Shown here: positions 1 through 10,044 of the stretch, piece by piece
Layout of the letters: the number at the start of each line of letters is the position of its first letter
Numbering within the stretch: position 1 is the first letter of the stretch
Source: Prosthecobacter algae
Lineage (GTDB): Bacteria > Verrucomicrobiota > Verrucomicrobiia > Verrucomicrobiales > Verrucomicrobiaceae
Assembly (NCBI RefSeq): GCF_039542385.1
Contig: NZ_BAABIA010000014.1
Location: 1 to 64,000, forward strand
Reading direction: 5' to 3'
DNA: 64,000 nucleotides
Notes under the pieces: model-generated
Databases searched by the model: none
Told to the model about the DNA's origin: nothing
The model's input: the letters and a program-made list of their open reading frames with translations, nothing else
Translations under genes and position numbers: made by a program

Positions 1-443
1 CCCACGCCCTGGCGGGCGCAGCTACACCCCGTAGCTGCCCGCGCCAGCGGGTGGGCCTCGCCGCAGCCGCAAAGCGTCTTGCCACCCCCGTAGCTGCCCG
101 CGCCAGCGGGTGGCCCTCGCCGCAGCCGCGAAGCGTCCTGGACTGCGCCAGTCCTCTGGCGCTTTCGAAAGCTCACCCGCCCTCGCCCACCCCCTTACCA
201 CACATCTTGTTAATCCTGAAATCTTGTGAATCCTGTCCAAAAAGGCCCCCATTCCACCCCCGATCCCCCGTCCGCCCCAAACACCCCCAAACCACGGGAC
301 TTGGCAAGTCCCGCTCCTTGGGCTGGCCATCGCGACTCCAGAGCTTGTCGAAAGCTCACTCGCCTTCGCAGCCCCCAATCCCCACGCCCTGGCGGGCGCA
401 GCTACACCTCCCTCCAGCCTAACCAAAAACACTCTCACGCCCC
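1..443. repeat. Intergenic repeat cluster downstream of the amidase gene
   Basis: No credible gene is seen here. The stretch holds two copies of the palindromic family called F here (arms GGCGGGCGCAGCTAC and GTAGCTGCCCGC, about 1-110, with another half near 381-407). It also holds one copy of family E (129-178, core GGACTGCGCCAGTCC), one copy of family C (about 203-244, TTAATCCTG-rich) and one copy of family G (about 297-325, palindrome GGGACTTGGCAAGTCCC). Each family recurs elsewhere in the window. Open frames across this stretch are low-complexity Pro/Ser/Arg translations of the repeats. Confidence 0.75.
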
Positions 444-1958
444 TCACACAAACAGCCGCGCGGGCTGGTACTCACGCACCGCCTCATACGCGTGGCCCAG
501 CTCCAGCAGCCGCACCTCCGACCACGCGGGGCCGATGAAGGACAGGCCCACGGGCAGCCCCTCCGCCAGCCCCATGGGCACCGTCAGGTGCGGGTAGCCC
601 GCCACGGCGGCCTGGGTGCTGAAGACGCGCACATTCGCATCCCCCAGTTCCAGGTCGATGCGCCCCGCCGGATCATTTGTCGGGCAGATCAGCGCATCCA
701 CCCCATGCTGCTTCAGCGCGGCGTCCAGCCCCTCTGGCCCGGCCAGCCGGGTGGCCAGCGCCCGCAGCTCCTCCGCCTTGGCCAAGTGCTCCGGCGTGTG
801 GCGCGTTTCCGCCTCGATGAAGAACTCCTGGTTAAAATGCGCCATCTCCTGGTCGCGATACTCTTCGTTATACGCGATCAGCTCCGCCAGCGACTTCACC
901 CGCCCGCCTCGGTCGGCGAGGTAGGCATTCAGGTCCTGGCGGAACTCCGTCAGCATGGCCACCCACGCAGCGGAGGAGGCCTCCCGATGCAGCGGGATTT
1001 CCACGTCCCGCACCAGCACCGCCCCGGCCTCCTCCAGCCGCCGCAGCGTGTGGTCAAAAAGCTGCCGCACCTCCCGGTGGCGACCGCTCAGCGAGGTCAG
1101 CACGCCCAGCCGCCGCCCCTTCAGCCCGTCCGGCCCCAGGGTAAAGCTGTAGTCCTTCGCCACCTGCGCCTGCGCCGTGGCCGCATCCCGCGCATCCGCC
1201 CCGGCCAGCACATTCAGCAGCAGCGCCGCATCCCGCACCGTCTGCGTCATCGGCCCCGCCGTATCCTGCCAATGGGTGACCGGGATGATGCCCGCGCGGC
1301 TGATGAGTCCCAGCGTGGGCTTCAGCCCCACGATGCCGCAGGCCGAGGCCGGGCTGACGATGGACCCATTCGTCTCCGTGCCCACCGCCGCCGCGCACAG
1401 CCCCGCCGCCACCGCTACGGCGGAGCCACTGCTGGATCCACTGGCCGTGTGCGCTAGGTCGTGCGGATTCAGCGTCAGCCCGCCACGCGCGCTCCAGCCG
1501 CTGGTGGAGCTGGGCGAGCGGATATTCGCCCACTCGCTGAGATTCGTTTTGCCTAAAAGGACCGCCCCGGCCTCGCGCAGCCGTTTCACCACCGTCGCAT
1601 CCTGGGCCGGTTTTGGCGCGCCCAGCAGCGCCAGCGAGCCCGCCGTCGTTTCCATCGCATCGGCGGTTTCGATGTTGTCCTTGATCAGGATGGGGATGCC
1701 CCGCAGCGGCCCGGGCCCGCTAGGGCGGCGCACGTCCGGGTTCACCTCCAGGATGGATCGCAGCTCCGGCCCCGCACGGTCCAGCGCCTGGATCCGGCCC
1801 AGATAATAGTCCAGCACCCGATCCTCGCTCACCCGCCCCTCGCGCAGCCGGGTGGCCAGCTCCGCCATCGTCACGCCCTCCGTCGGCAGGATGTCCTCCT
1901 CGCGGCGGCAACCGGCCAGGACAGTGAGGGCAGAGCCGATGAATAAACGTCTTTTCAT
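444..1958 (-). CDS. Exported amidase, peptide-amidase-like (amidase signature family)
   Basis: A 504-aa amidase-signature enzyme that should hydrolyse a C-N amide bond. The Ser-cisSer-Lys triad is visible: Lys93 in IPILIKDN, cis-Ser about 175 in the SGSSSGS stretch, and nucleophile Ser about 199 in GTETNGS. The region STSGWSARGG through GLISRAGIIPV closely resembles what I recall of the bacterial peptide amidase (Pam) of Stenotrophomonas, so C-terminal peptide deamidation is a plausible activity; the substrate is inference. The start was taken at 1958 rather than the upstream in-frame 1982 because MKRRLFIGSALTVLAGC then gives a clean lipoprotein signal (lipobox LAGC, Cys17) with a Tat-like RR. 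It is therefore probably anchored facing the periplasm. It is preceded on the same strand, about 80 bp away, by the redoxin gene, so the two may be co-transcribed. Confidence 0.88.
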   Translation of the reverse strand: MKRRLFIGSALTVLAGCRREEDILPTEGVTMAELATRLREGRVSEDRVLDYYLGRIQALDRAGPELRSILEVNPDVRRPSGPGPLRGIPILIKDNIETADAMETTAGSLALLGAPKPAQDATVVKRLREAGAVLLGKTNLSEWANIRSPSSTSGWSARGGLTLNPHDLAHTASGSSSGSAVAVAAGLCAAAVGTETNGSIVSPASACGIVGLKPTLGLISRAGIIPVTHWQDTAGPMTQTVRDAALLLNVLAGADARDAATAQAQVAKDYSFTLGPDGLKGRRLGVLTSLSGRHREVRQLFDHTLRRLEEAGAVLVRDVEIPLHREASSAAWVAMLTEFRQDLNAYLADRGGRVKSLAELIAYNEEYRDQEMAHFNQEFFIEAETRHTPEHLAKAEELRALATRLAGPEGLDAALKQHGVDALICPTNDPAGRIDLELGDANVRVFSTQAAVAGYPHLTVPMGLAEGLPVGLSFIGPAWSEVRLLELGHAYEAVREYQPARLFV

Positions 1959-2035
1959 GATGGGGGATGGCCAGCTTGGCAAAAAAGCCCCCTGGGGGTC
2001 AAGCCCCGCCTTTGGGTCCGCTCAAAGCCCGCCGC

Positions 2036-2596
2036 TCACTTCAGCAAACCGATCTTGCAGCCCTGCGCCTCCGGCTGCGGCGTGGCCACCGGCCTGCCGG
2101 AAAGCACCGCCTCCAGGGCATCCCGCAGGTCCTTCGTGCTGGCAGCGCGCTGGCGCTTCGTGGGGGCCAGGTAGAGGTCATTGATGCGGCCTTTATACAG
2201 CACCGCGCCCGCCGGGGACAGCAGCACGGCCTCAGGCGTCACCGCCGCGCCCACCTGCCGGGCAAGCTTCTGCTCCTTGTCCACCAGCACCGTCGCCTTC
2301 ACCGCCGACATATCCGCATGCTGCAGCGCCACCTCCACGGTGATCTCCGCATCCGAATGCACCAGCGCCACCGCCACGCGGTCCGCATACTCCGCCGCGA
2401 TCGCATTGATCTCCGGCATGAAAGGCCGCGTGGTGGAGCAAAACGGCGACACAAAAAACACCAGCACCGCCTTCTTTTCCCTCGCCGCCAGCGGCGCGTG
2501 CATCTTCCCATCCGTCCCCTGCAACTCCAGCACCGGCTCAGCGGCAGGGAGACTGGAGGCAAAGGCGAGGCACAGCAAAAGGGGCAGGAGTTTCAT
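2036..2596 (-). CDS. Secreted redoxin/thioredoxin-fold protein
   Basis: A 186-aa protein with a Sec signal peptide (residues 1 to about 19, ending LPAAE). The thioredoxin/peroxiredoxin fold is suggested by KKAVLVFFVSPFCSTT (Cys53) and VTPEAVLLSPAGAVLYKGRIND, the cis-Pro and return-strand segment. The active site has only one Cys (CSTT, not CxxC). A second Cys lies near the C-terminus in QGCKI (Cys180). I recall this layout from PVC redoxin proteins ending in a conserved GC(P/K)I motif. A one-Cys peroxidase or a thiol chaperone is more likely than a disulfide oxidoreductase, but the activity is unproven. The gene lies upstream of the amidase on the same strand, and its own upstream region faces gapA divergently. 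Confidence 0.8.
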   Translation of the reverse strand: MKLLPLLLCLAFASSLPAAEPVLELQGTDGKMHAPLAAREKKAVLVFFVSPFCSTTRPFMPEINAIAAEYADRVAVALVHSDAEITVEVALQHADMSAVKATVLVDKEQKLARQVGAAVTPEAVLLSPAGAVLYKGRINDLYLAPTKRQRAASTKDLRDALEAVLSGRPVATPQPEAQGCKIGLLK

Positions 2597-2690
2597 AGGC
2601 AGAGAGGGTCAAGACGGGGCAAACCAGTCAAATGTGTCAAGGGAGGTCAAGCTGTCAAAAAAACCAGCCTCCACTTATTCCCCGCCCCCT

Positions 2691-4043
<1,353 letters not shown>

Positions 4044-4080
4044 TCGCCAAGAAAACAGCACCCCTTTTCAAACCCTTCCA

Positions 4081-4115
4081 CGGGCCGGCTCGCAAGAGTC
4101 CGGCCCGTTTTTTTT
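4081..4115 (+). terminator. Rho-independent terminator of gapA
   Basis: An 8-bp perfect GC stem, CGGGCCGG (4081-4088) and CCGGCCCG (4100-4107), with an 11-nt loop is followed directly by eight T (4108-4115). It lies 37 bp after the gapA stop. Confidence 0.92.
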
Positions 4116-4155
4116 GGCGAGAGGACCATGGGCATTCAAACTCTGGATCGCCCTA

Positions 4156-4256
4156 CCCCTCAGCTCCCGCCAGCCCTGCTGGTGTGTAGCCTTTAGGCGA
4201 CTCCCTGACCTGCCGCACCCTCTCCAGATCGCCTAAAGGCTAAACACCAGCAGACC
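4156..4256 (+). repeat. Family B palindromic element, copy 1
   Basis: Imperfect inverted arms of about 25 bp (CTGCTGGTGTGTAGCCTTTA... and ...TAAAGGCTAAACACCAGCAG) enclose a loop of about 30 nt (CTCCCTGACCTGCCGCACCC...). The left flank is CAGCTCCCGCCAG. Copies 2 (10911-11011) and 3 (49680-49776) share the flank and the arms. Each is followed within about 40 bp by family C repeats, so B and C form a composite unit. No gene is seen in the rest of 4118-4656. Confidence 0.75.
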
Positions 4257-4288
4257 ACTCAAACCACCCCACTCCTCGTAACCCCCTC

Positions 4289-4428
4289 AAAAATCCTGTT
4301 AATCCTGCCATCTTGTTAATCCTGTAAAAAACAGCATCCCCGCCACCCAGCGCCCCCACCACCATCTCGTCCCCCATATCCCTCCCCCTCCTGTCAATTC
4401 TGCAAATCCTGCAATCCTGTCCAAAAAA
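4289..4428 (+). repeat. Two family C repeats (TTAATCCTG type)
   Basis: Copies lie at about 4289-4334 and 4389-4428, in the same strand orientation as every other family C copy in the window. The sequence between them, CCACCATCTCGTCCCCCAT, also recurs between the paired copies near 2750 and 11115, so the pair plus spacer is itself a repeated unit. Confidence 0.65.
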
Positions 4429-4656
4429 CACCCCTTCCCCCCTCCCGTCCCTCCCCGTCCCTCCCCGTCCATCAACCATCCACTCTCATCCATCACCCCC
4501 TCATCCCATGAACTCCTCCCCACGCCCTAACAAACACCGCGACCAAAACGAACTCCGCAGCTTCCGCCTCGTCTGCCAGCCCCTCCTGCTGCCGCCTCCC
4601 ATATCATAGTTTGTTAGTCCGCCCCCGTCGCGCGTCCGGTCAATCGCGCACCGACC

Positions 4657-5814
4657 ATGTCCCAGTACCTCTCCCAGCTTCGCAGTCTCCCCCGGCCTTT
4701 TTGGATCCTTGCCGGGGCCACGTTTGTCAACCGGTTCGGCCTCTTCGTCTGGCCCTTCCTCACCATCTTCATCACGCGCAATGGCAATACGGCCACGCAG
4801 GCGGGCCTCGCCGTCGCCAGCTACTCCGCCGGGGCCATGGGGGCCGCCGCCCTCGGGGGCTGGCTGGCCGATAGGCTGGGGCGCAATGTCACCCTCGCCC
4901 TCTCCGCCTACGGCAGCGCCGCCTGCATGCTGGCCATGTCCCAGGCCACGGACTGGCGCGTGCTCGCCGTCATCGCCTTTGCCACCGGGCTCATGGGCGA
5001 GGCCGGGCACCCTGCGGGCAATGCCCTCATCCAGGACCTCGTCCCGCCGCACCAGCGCGTGCTCGCCTTCGCCGTGAACCGCTTTGCCGTGAACCTAGGC
5101 TGGTCCTTCGGCCCCGCCGTCGCCGGACTGCTGGCGGAGGGATCCTTCTTCTGGCTCTTCGTCGTGGATGCCAGCACCTCCGCCCTCTTCGGCCTCATCG
5201 CCTGGACCTGCCTGCCGCGTGGCAACCGCACCCACGCCCACCTCGCCGGCTGGGGCCCCGCGCTCGCCTCCATCCGGAAAAACCGGCCCTTCCTCGCCCT
5301 CTTCGCCGCCTGCCTCTGCGTCGCCTGGATCTTCCGCCAGACCTCCACCAGCTTCCCCCTGCACTTTGAGCGCAGCGGCCTGCCCATGTCCTGGTGCGGT
5401 CTCGTGCTGGCCATGAATGGCGTCATGATCTGCGTGCTGGAGATCCCCCTCGCCGCCGCCACCCGGCCCTGGCCCGTGCGCATGATGCTCGCGCTCGGCT
5501 ACCTCCTCATGGCCGGCAGCTTCCTCATCCTCACCATCGGCGGCAGCCTGGCCATCTTCATCTTCACCATGGTCGTCTTCACCGTCGGGGAAATGTTCGC
5601 CTTCTCCCGCCAGCAGGCCTATGCCGCCAGCCTGGCCCCGGATGACATGCGCGGCCGTTACTCCGGCTTCCTCAGCTTCGCCTGGTCCATCGGCGGCATC
5701 ATCACCTCCGTCGCTTCCCTGCACCTGTATGAGACCGCCCCCGCCCTGCTCTGGTCCGTCACCGCCGCCCTCGGCCTCCTCGCCTCCCTCCTCATTTTAA
5801 GGGTGGGGCGGTGA
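4657..5814 (+). CDS. Major facilitator superfamily transporter
   Basis: A 385-aa inner-membrane protein with about 12 hydrophobic segments and the N-terminal MFS pattern: FVNRFGLFVWPFLTIFI in TM1, then GGWLADRLGRN, the cytoplasmic motif A loop between TM2 and TM3, at about residues 68-78. Secondary transport is likely; the substrate cannot be read from sequence. It resembles the drug/sugar-efflux type MFS with short loops. The start at 4657 places the first residues (MSQYLSQLRSLPRPFW) just before TM1, as expected. It stands alone: repeats lie on both sides and no co-directional gene follows for about 960 bp. Confidence 0.9.
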   Translation: MSQYLSQLRSLPRPFWILAGATFVNRFGLFVWPFLTIFITRNGNTATQAGLAVASYSAGAMGAAALGGWLADRLGRNVTLALSAYGSAACMLAMSQATDWRVLAVIAFATGLMGEAGHPAGNALIQDLVPPHQRVLAFAVNRFAVNLGWSFGPAVAGLLAEGSFFWLFVVDASTSALFGLIAWTCLPRGNRTHAHLAGWGPALASIRKNRPFLALFAACLCVAWIFRQTSTSFPLHFERSGLPMSWCGLVLAMNGVMICVLEIPLAAATRPWPVRMMLALGYLLMAGSFLILTIGGSLAIFIFTMVVFTVGEMFAFSRQQAYAASLAPDDMRGRYSGFLSFAWSIGGIITSVASLHLYETAPALLWSVTAALGLLASLLILRVGR

Positions 5815-5850
5815 GGGGGATCAGAGACACCCGGCCTCAAAAAGTAGCCC

Positions 5851-6510
5851 GCTCATAGTAGCCCGCTCAGTCCCTGAGCGGTAAGCAGCCGCGAAGCCCC
5901 CAAGCCCTCCTTTCCAGCCTCACCACTCCGATGGAACCCCATGCATCCATCTTCATTCACGCGGCAGTCCATCACCCTTCGCAACGGCTGTCCGCACAGG
6001 GACTGTGCGGGCTACTTTTTCACCCCCGCTCATAGTAGCCCGCTCAGTCCCTGAGCGGTAAGCAGCCGCGAAGCCCCCAAGCCCTCCTTTCCAGCCTCAC
6101 CACTCCGATGGAACCCCATGCATCCATCTTCATTCACGCGGCAGTCCATCACCCTTCGCAACGGCTGTCCGCACAGGGACTGTGCGGGCTACTTTTTCAC
6201 CCCCGCTCATAGTAGCCCGCTCAGTCCCTGAGCGGTAAGCAGCCGCGAAGCCCCCAAGCCCTCCTTTCCAGCCTCACCACTCCGATGGAACCCCGTGCAT
6301 CCATCTTCATTCACGCGGCAGTCCATCACCCTTCGCAACGGCTGTCCGCACAGGGACTGTGCGGGCTACTTTTTCACCCCCGCTCATGGTAGCCCGCTCA
6401 GTCCCTGAGCGGTAAGCAGCCGCGAAGCCCCCAAGCCCTCCTTTCCAGCCTCACCGCTCCGATGGAACCCTGTGCATCCATCTTCATTCACGCGGCAGTC
6501 CATCACCCTT
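5851..6510. repeat. Tandem array of a 177-bp REP-pair unit (about 3.7 copies)
   Basis: The unit starts are 5851, 6028, 6205 and 6382, exactly 177 bp apart. The copies differ by only a few bases, and the fourth breaks off at about 6510. Each unit is a pair of convergent REP palindromes: left arm GTAGCCCGCTCAGTCCCTGA (5858-5881 in copy 1) and right arm CCGCACAGGGACTGTGCGGG (5992-6015). They enclose about 110 bp of conserved filler. The same arms flank the adjacent RAYT gene, so the array is likely a product of that transposase. Nothing else is seen in 5815-6773. Confidence 0.92.
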
Positions 6511-6690
6511 CCCATTCATTCCACCCTTCCCGTGCCGACAGAGCTTGAGAATGAATCTGCACTCTGCAGGCTCCAACACCGCCCCCCCAAAGACTTGGCT
6601 ATTCGCACAATGAAAGCGGGTTAGGGACTCGCTAAATGAGGTTGGGGCGCTGACTGAATTGGCGATTGATGGGGGCTTTGAGGTTGCTTT

Positions 6691-7621
6691 CTGCACAGGG
6701 ACTGTGCAGGCTACTTTGCGGCCCCTCAAGTTTATTGCCATTTGTGGCAGCTTGGCTAAGTCGCACCTGTCTCATGGCCTTTCAGTTCTTCAATCCGGCT
6801 TCCAGACTTTCCGTTTCACATGGAAACCTTCCTCATTGGGGCCAGGAAGGTGCAACTTATTTCATCACCTGGCGAATGGCAGATTCCGTCCCATCCACCA
6901 TTTGGAAACGCTGGTGTGTGGAACGCGATGACTGGTTGGTCCGGCATAACATCGACATCCAATCTTCAACATGGCGAACTCAGATAGAAGATCTGCCGGA
7001 GACCAGTCGTAGAGACTTCAAACGCTTCACCCGCAGCATCGAAAAGGAGCTAGATGCAGGCCATGGTAGCTGTCTTTTACGCCAGCAAGAAATGGCGAAG
7101 ATTGTAGCTGAAGCCCTGCATTTTTTCGATACTTCCCGTTATATTCTGGGAGATTTTGTCATTATGCCTAACCATGTGCATGTCCTTGTAGGTGGCATGG
7201 GCAGAGATACCATGCTGAAGCAGGTCGAATCATGGAAAAGATGGACCGCCGCGCAGATCAACAAAAGCCTGGGGAGAACAGGAAGGTTTTGGCAGGTCGA
7301 AAGCTTTGACCATCTGGTTCGGAGTGAACTCTCATTTCAAAAATTGCGGCAGTACATTGCGGCTAATCCTGGGTCAGCCAGGTTAAAGCCGGGTGAGTAT
7401 CTGCTATGGCAAAGAGAGCCTGCGTCACCCAATGAGGCCCAAAAGTAGCCCGCTCAGTCCCTGTGCGGATAGCAATCTCGCAGCCCCAAGTTACCCCCAT
7501 TTTCAAGACCTTCACGCTCTATTGCAGGCAGCAGCCGAGTGTAGTGACGCATCCATCTTCACTCACGCGACTGTCTGTGACGATTCGGCACGGCTACCCG
7601 CACAGAGACTGTGCGGGCTAC
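6691..7621 (+). mobile_element. RAYT transposase with flanking REP palindromes
   Basis: The RAYT coding region is bracketed by REP arms: CTGCACAGGGACTGTGCAGG on the left (6691-6715), and on the right GTAGCCCGCTCAGTCCCTGT (7445-7468), whose start overlaps the RAYT stop codon. A further convergent arm lies at 7598-7621. This is the classic layout of a REP-associated tyrosine transposase with its cognate BIMEs. The boundaries are inferred from the arms. Confidence 0.75.
6774..7448 (+). CDS. REP-associated tyrosine transposase (RAYT, Y1_Tnp/IS200-like HUH family)
   Basis: A 224-aa single-strand DNA transposase. The HUH metal motif is in VIMPNHVHVL, and the likely catalytic Tyr is in FQKLRQYIAANP near residue 195. 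The N-terminal segment ATYFITWRMADS is typical of the family. The start was set at 6774 (MAFQFFNP...) because upstream in-frame codons translate the REP arm itself. The gene looks intact. Its GC content is lower than that of the neighbouring housekeeping genes, consistent with mobility. In other bacteria RAYTs are domesticated single-copy genes that cut and spread REP sequences. The 177-bp array next door and the 341-bp array at 20.7 kb carry near-identical arms. Confidence 0.93.
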   Translation: MAFQFFNPASRLSVSHGNLPHWGQEGATYFITWRMADSVPSTIWKRWCVERDDWLVRHNIDIQSSTWRTQIEDLPETSRRDFKRFTRSIEKELDAGHGSCLLRQQEMAKIVAEALHFFDTSRYILGDFVIMPNHVHVLVGGMGRDTMLKQVESWKRWTAAQINKSLGRTGRFWQVESFDHLVRSELSFQKLRQYIAANPGSARLKPGEYLLWQREPASPNEAQK

Positions 7622-7724
7622 TCCGGCATCCCCCCTTTCCGTCCCATCCAGGTGCATTCCGGTCACATTCCCGTGTGCATCCGTTGCTAGGCACCTACCA
7701 TAGGCCACGTACACCTTCCCTCAC

Positions 7725-8480
7725 ATGACCCTGGGCCTTTTCATCCCCTGCTACATCGACCAGCTTTACCCTCAGGTCGGCCAGGCCACGTACACGCTGC
7801 TCACCCGTCTCGGTCATCAGGTGGAGGTGCCGGAAAAACCCGCCTGCTGCGGCCAGCCCATGTCAAACTCCGGCTTCGCCAAAGCCGGCGCGGGCTGCCT
7901 CACCGACTTCGCCCGCGAATACGCCCGCTTTGACCACATCGTCTCTCCTTCCGGCAGTTGCGTGCTGCATTTGAAGGAGAGCCTGGAGGCCCAGCACTCC
8001 CCCATGGCCCACCGCGTTTATGAGCTGTGCGAGTTCCTCCACGACATCGCCAAGGTGGATTCCCTGCCCGCCCGCTTTCCCCATCGTGTGGGCCTGCACC
8101 AGAGCTGCCATGGCCTGCGCGGCCTGGGCCTCGGCAGCCCCAGCGAGTGCAGGGTCCCCGCCTTTTCCAAACCCGCCCGCCTGCTGCAAATGGTCGCCGG
8201 TTTGGAACTCGTCCCGCTGGACCGCTGCGATGAATGCTGCGGCTTTGGCGGCACCTTCTCCGTCTTTGAAAGCGACGTCTCCGTGAGCATGGGCCGCGAC
8301 CGCATCCAAGATCACATCAGCCACGGGGCCGAGTTCATCACCAGTGCCGATATGTCCTGCCTCATGCACCTCGGCGGCCTCCTCTCCCGCCAAGCCCCGC
8401 AGGTGAAGGTGCGGCACATTGCCGAGATCCTCGCTGGGACAGCAGAGTCAGAAGCTGAGCCATCGCTGAACGATGGTTGA
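7725..8480 (+). CDS. lutA: Lactate utilisation protein A, (Fe-S)-binding CCG-domain subunit
   Basis: A 251-aa protein with two cysteine-rich CCG domains: PACCGQPMSNSG near residue 43 and DECCGFGGTFSV near residue 168, plus HQSCHGLRGL near 123. It matches LutA/YkgE in length and motif order. With LutB and LutC it forms the iron-sulfur L-lactate oxidation complex, delivering electrons from lactate to the respiratory chain on the cytoplasmic side. It is the first gene of lutABC. REP sequence ends about 100 bp upstream. No dedicated FadR/GntR-type lutR regulator is seen next to it. Confidence 0.95.
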   Translation: MTLGLFIPCYIDQLYPQVGQATYTLLTRLGHQVEVPEKPACCGQPMSNSGFAKAGAGCLTDFAREYARFDHIVSPSGSCVLHLKESLEAQHSPMAHRVYELCEFLHDIAKVDSLPARFPHRVGLHQSCHGLRGLGLGSPSECRVPAFSKPARLLQMVAGLELVPLDRCDECCGFGGTFSVFESDVSVSMGRDRIQDHISHGAEFITSADMSCLMHLGGLLSRQAPQVKVRHIAEILAGTAESEAEPSLNDG

Positions 8481-8596
8481 GCGATGGTTTGCAATGGTTT
8501 GCCATGGTTTGCCCTAGCTCAAAATCTCCTCCCTAACCACCGCTCAACCACCGCTCAACAACTGCCCAGCCACCGCTTAACCATGGCTCAACCTCT
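8466..8596 (+). repeat. Facing arrays of 11-nt repeats between lutA and lutB
   Basis: On the left (8472-8512), units containing GATGGTTGAGC, GATGGTTTGC, AATGGTTTGC and CATGGTTTGC overlap the lutA stop. On the right (8533-8590), units CTAACCACCG, CTCAACCACCG, CTCAACAACTG, CCAGCCACCG and CTTAACCATGG run into the lutB start. The right units are near reverse complements of the left ones, so the transcript can form a long imperfect stem enclosing a short loop. The region also separates lutA from lutB by an unusually long 102 nt. Confidence 0.7.
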
Positions 8597-9950
8597 CACT
8601 CACTCCGCCGCCGCTCACGAGTTCCAGCGCGATCCCGCCCGCGCCGCGTGGCATGACCAGACGCTCTGGATGGTCCGCACCAAGCGCGACCGCATGGCCG
8701 CCCGCGTACCCGAGTGGGAGCAGCTCCGCGAGGCCGCCTCGCAGATCAAAGAGCACACGCTATCCAAGCTGGCCGACTACCTGGAGCAGTTCGCAGATAA
8801 CGCCGCCGCCAATGGCATCCACGTCCACTGGGCCGCCGATGGCGACGAGCACAACCGCATCGTCCACGGCATCCTGCAGCGGCACGGCGCACGCAAGCTG
8901 GTGAAAAGCAAGTCCATGCTCACCGAGGAATGCCACCTCAACCCCCACCTGGAAAAGCAAGGCATCGAAGTCATCGATACCGACCTCGGCGAGCGCATCG
9001 TCCAGCTTCAGGAGATGCCGCCCAGCCACATCGTCATGCCCGCCATCCACCTGAAGCGGGCTGAGGTGGGCGAGGTCTTTCACGAGCACCTCGGCACCCC
9101 CGCCGGGCTGGATGACCCGCAGCAGCTTACCGAGGCCGCACGCCAGCATTTGCGCAATCATTTCCTCACCGCCGATGCCGCCCTCACCGGGGTCAATTTC
9201 GCCGTGGCCGAGACCGGCGGCTTCGTCGTCTGCACCAATGAAGGCAATGCCGACATGGGGGCCCACCTCGCCCCCGTCCACATCGCCTGCATGGGCATTG
9301 AAAAGATCATCCCCCGGCAGGCCCACCTCGGAGTCTTCCTGCGCCTGCTCGCCCGCAGCGCCACCGGCCAGCCCAGCACCGTCTTCAGCTCCCATTTTTT
9401 AAAACCGCGCCCCGGCCAGGAGATGCACATCATCATTGTGGACAATGGCCGCAGCCGCCAGCTCGCCCGTAGCGACTACCGCAAATCCCTCGCCTGCATC
9501 CGCTGCGCCGCCTGTTTTAATACCTGCCCCGTTTACCGTCGCAGCGGCGGCTACAGCTACAGCTACTTCATCTCCGGCCCCATCGGCAGCATCCTCGCGC
9601 CCAATGTGGACAAAGCCGCCCACGCCAGCATGCCCTTCGCCTCCACCCTTTGCGGTTCCTGCACCGCCGTGTGCCCCGTGAAGATCGACATCCACGCCCA
9701 GCTCCTGAAATGGCGGCAGGACATCACCGCCGCAGGCCATGCCCCCTGGTGGAAAAAAGCCGCCATGCACACCACCGCCTTCGTCGTCCGCCGCCCCGCC
9801 CTCTTCCGCCTCGGCGGCTGGTTCATGCGCCGCACCACTCCGCTGCTGAATCTCCTCCGCCTCGATCCCTGGACCCAATCCCGCGACCTCCCCCCCGCCC
9901 CCACCCAGACCTTCCGCCAATGGCATAACCAACAGTCCAACAAAAAGTAG
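8583..9950 (+). CDS. lutB: Lactate utilisation protein B, iron-sulfur cluster subunit
   Basis: A 455-aa protein with an N-terminal LUD domain (about residues 60-290, including the GVNFAVAETGGFVV segment typical of LutB/YkgF). It is followed by two 4Fe-4S motifs: CIRCAACFNTCP near residue 305 and CGSCTAVCPVKI near 357. The last 70 residues (YxxWxxxG-type tail) also fit the family. It forms the electron-transfer core of the LutABC lactate oxidase. The ATG at 8583 (MAQPLTHSAAAHEF) was chosen over the in-frame 8484 because the extra 33 residues merely translate the 11-nt repeats. Confidence 0.95.
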   Translation: MAQPLTHSAAAHEFQRDPARAAWHDQTLWMVRTKRDRMAARVPEWEQLREAASQIKEHTLSKLADYLEQFADNAAANGIHVHWAADGDEHNRIVHGILQRHGARKLVKSKSMLTEECHLNPHLEKQGIEVIDTDLGERIVQLQEMPPSHIVMPAIHLKRAEVGEVFHEHLGTPAGLDDPQQLTEAARQHLRNHFLTADAALTGVNFAVAETGGFVVCTNEGNADMGAHLAPVHIACMGIEKIIPRQAHLGVFLRLLARSATGQPSTVFSSHFLKPRPGQEMHIIIVDNGRSRQLARSDYRKSLACIRCAACFNTCPVYRRSGGYSYSYFISGPIGSILAPNVDKAAHASMPFASTLCGSCTAVCPVKIDIHAQLLKWRQDITAAGHAPWWKKAAMHTTAFVVRRPALFRLGGWFMRRTTPLLNLLRLDPWTQSRDLPPAPTQTFRQWHNQQSNKK

Positions 9951-10044
9951 AGCACGCATGGAAAGTGCTCAGTGCGAGGTCAAAGGTCAAAGCGTCAAGA
10001 ATCTCACTCCATCAACCATCACCCATCCATCCTCAAATCATGAG

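Noticed and set aside
6666-6773. N-terminal extension of the RAYT reading frame
   Set aside because: The extension translates the REP arm and lacks family similarity. The ATG at 6774 precedes the conserved region.
8484-8582. N-terminal extension of LutB
   Set aside because: It translates the 11-nt repeats. LutB homology starts after the ATG at 8583.
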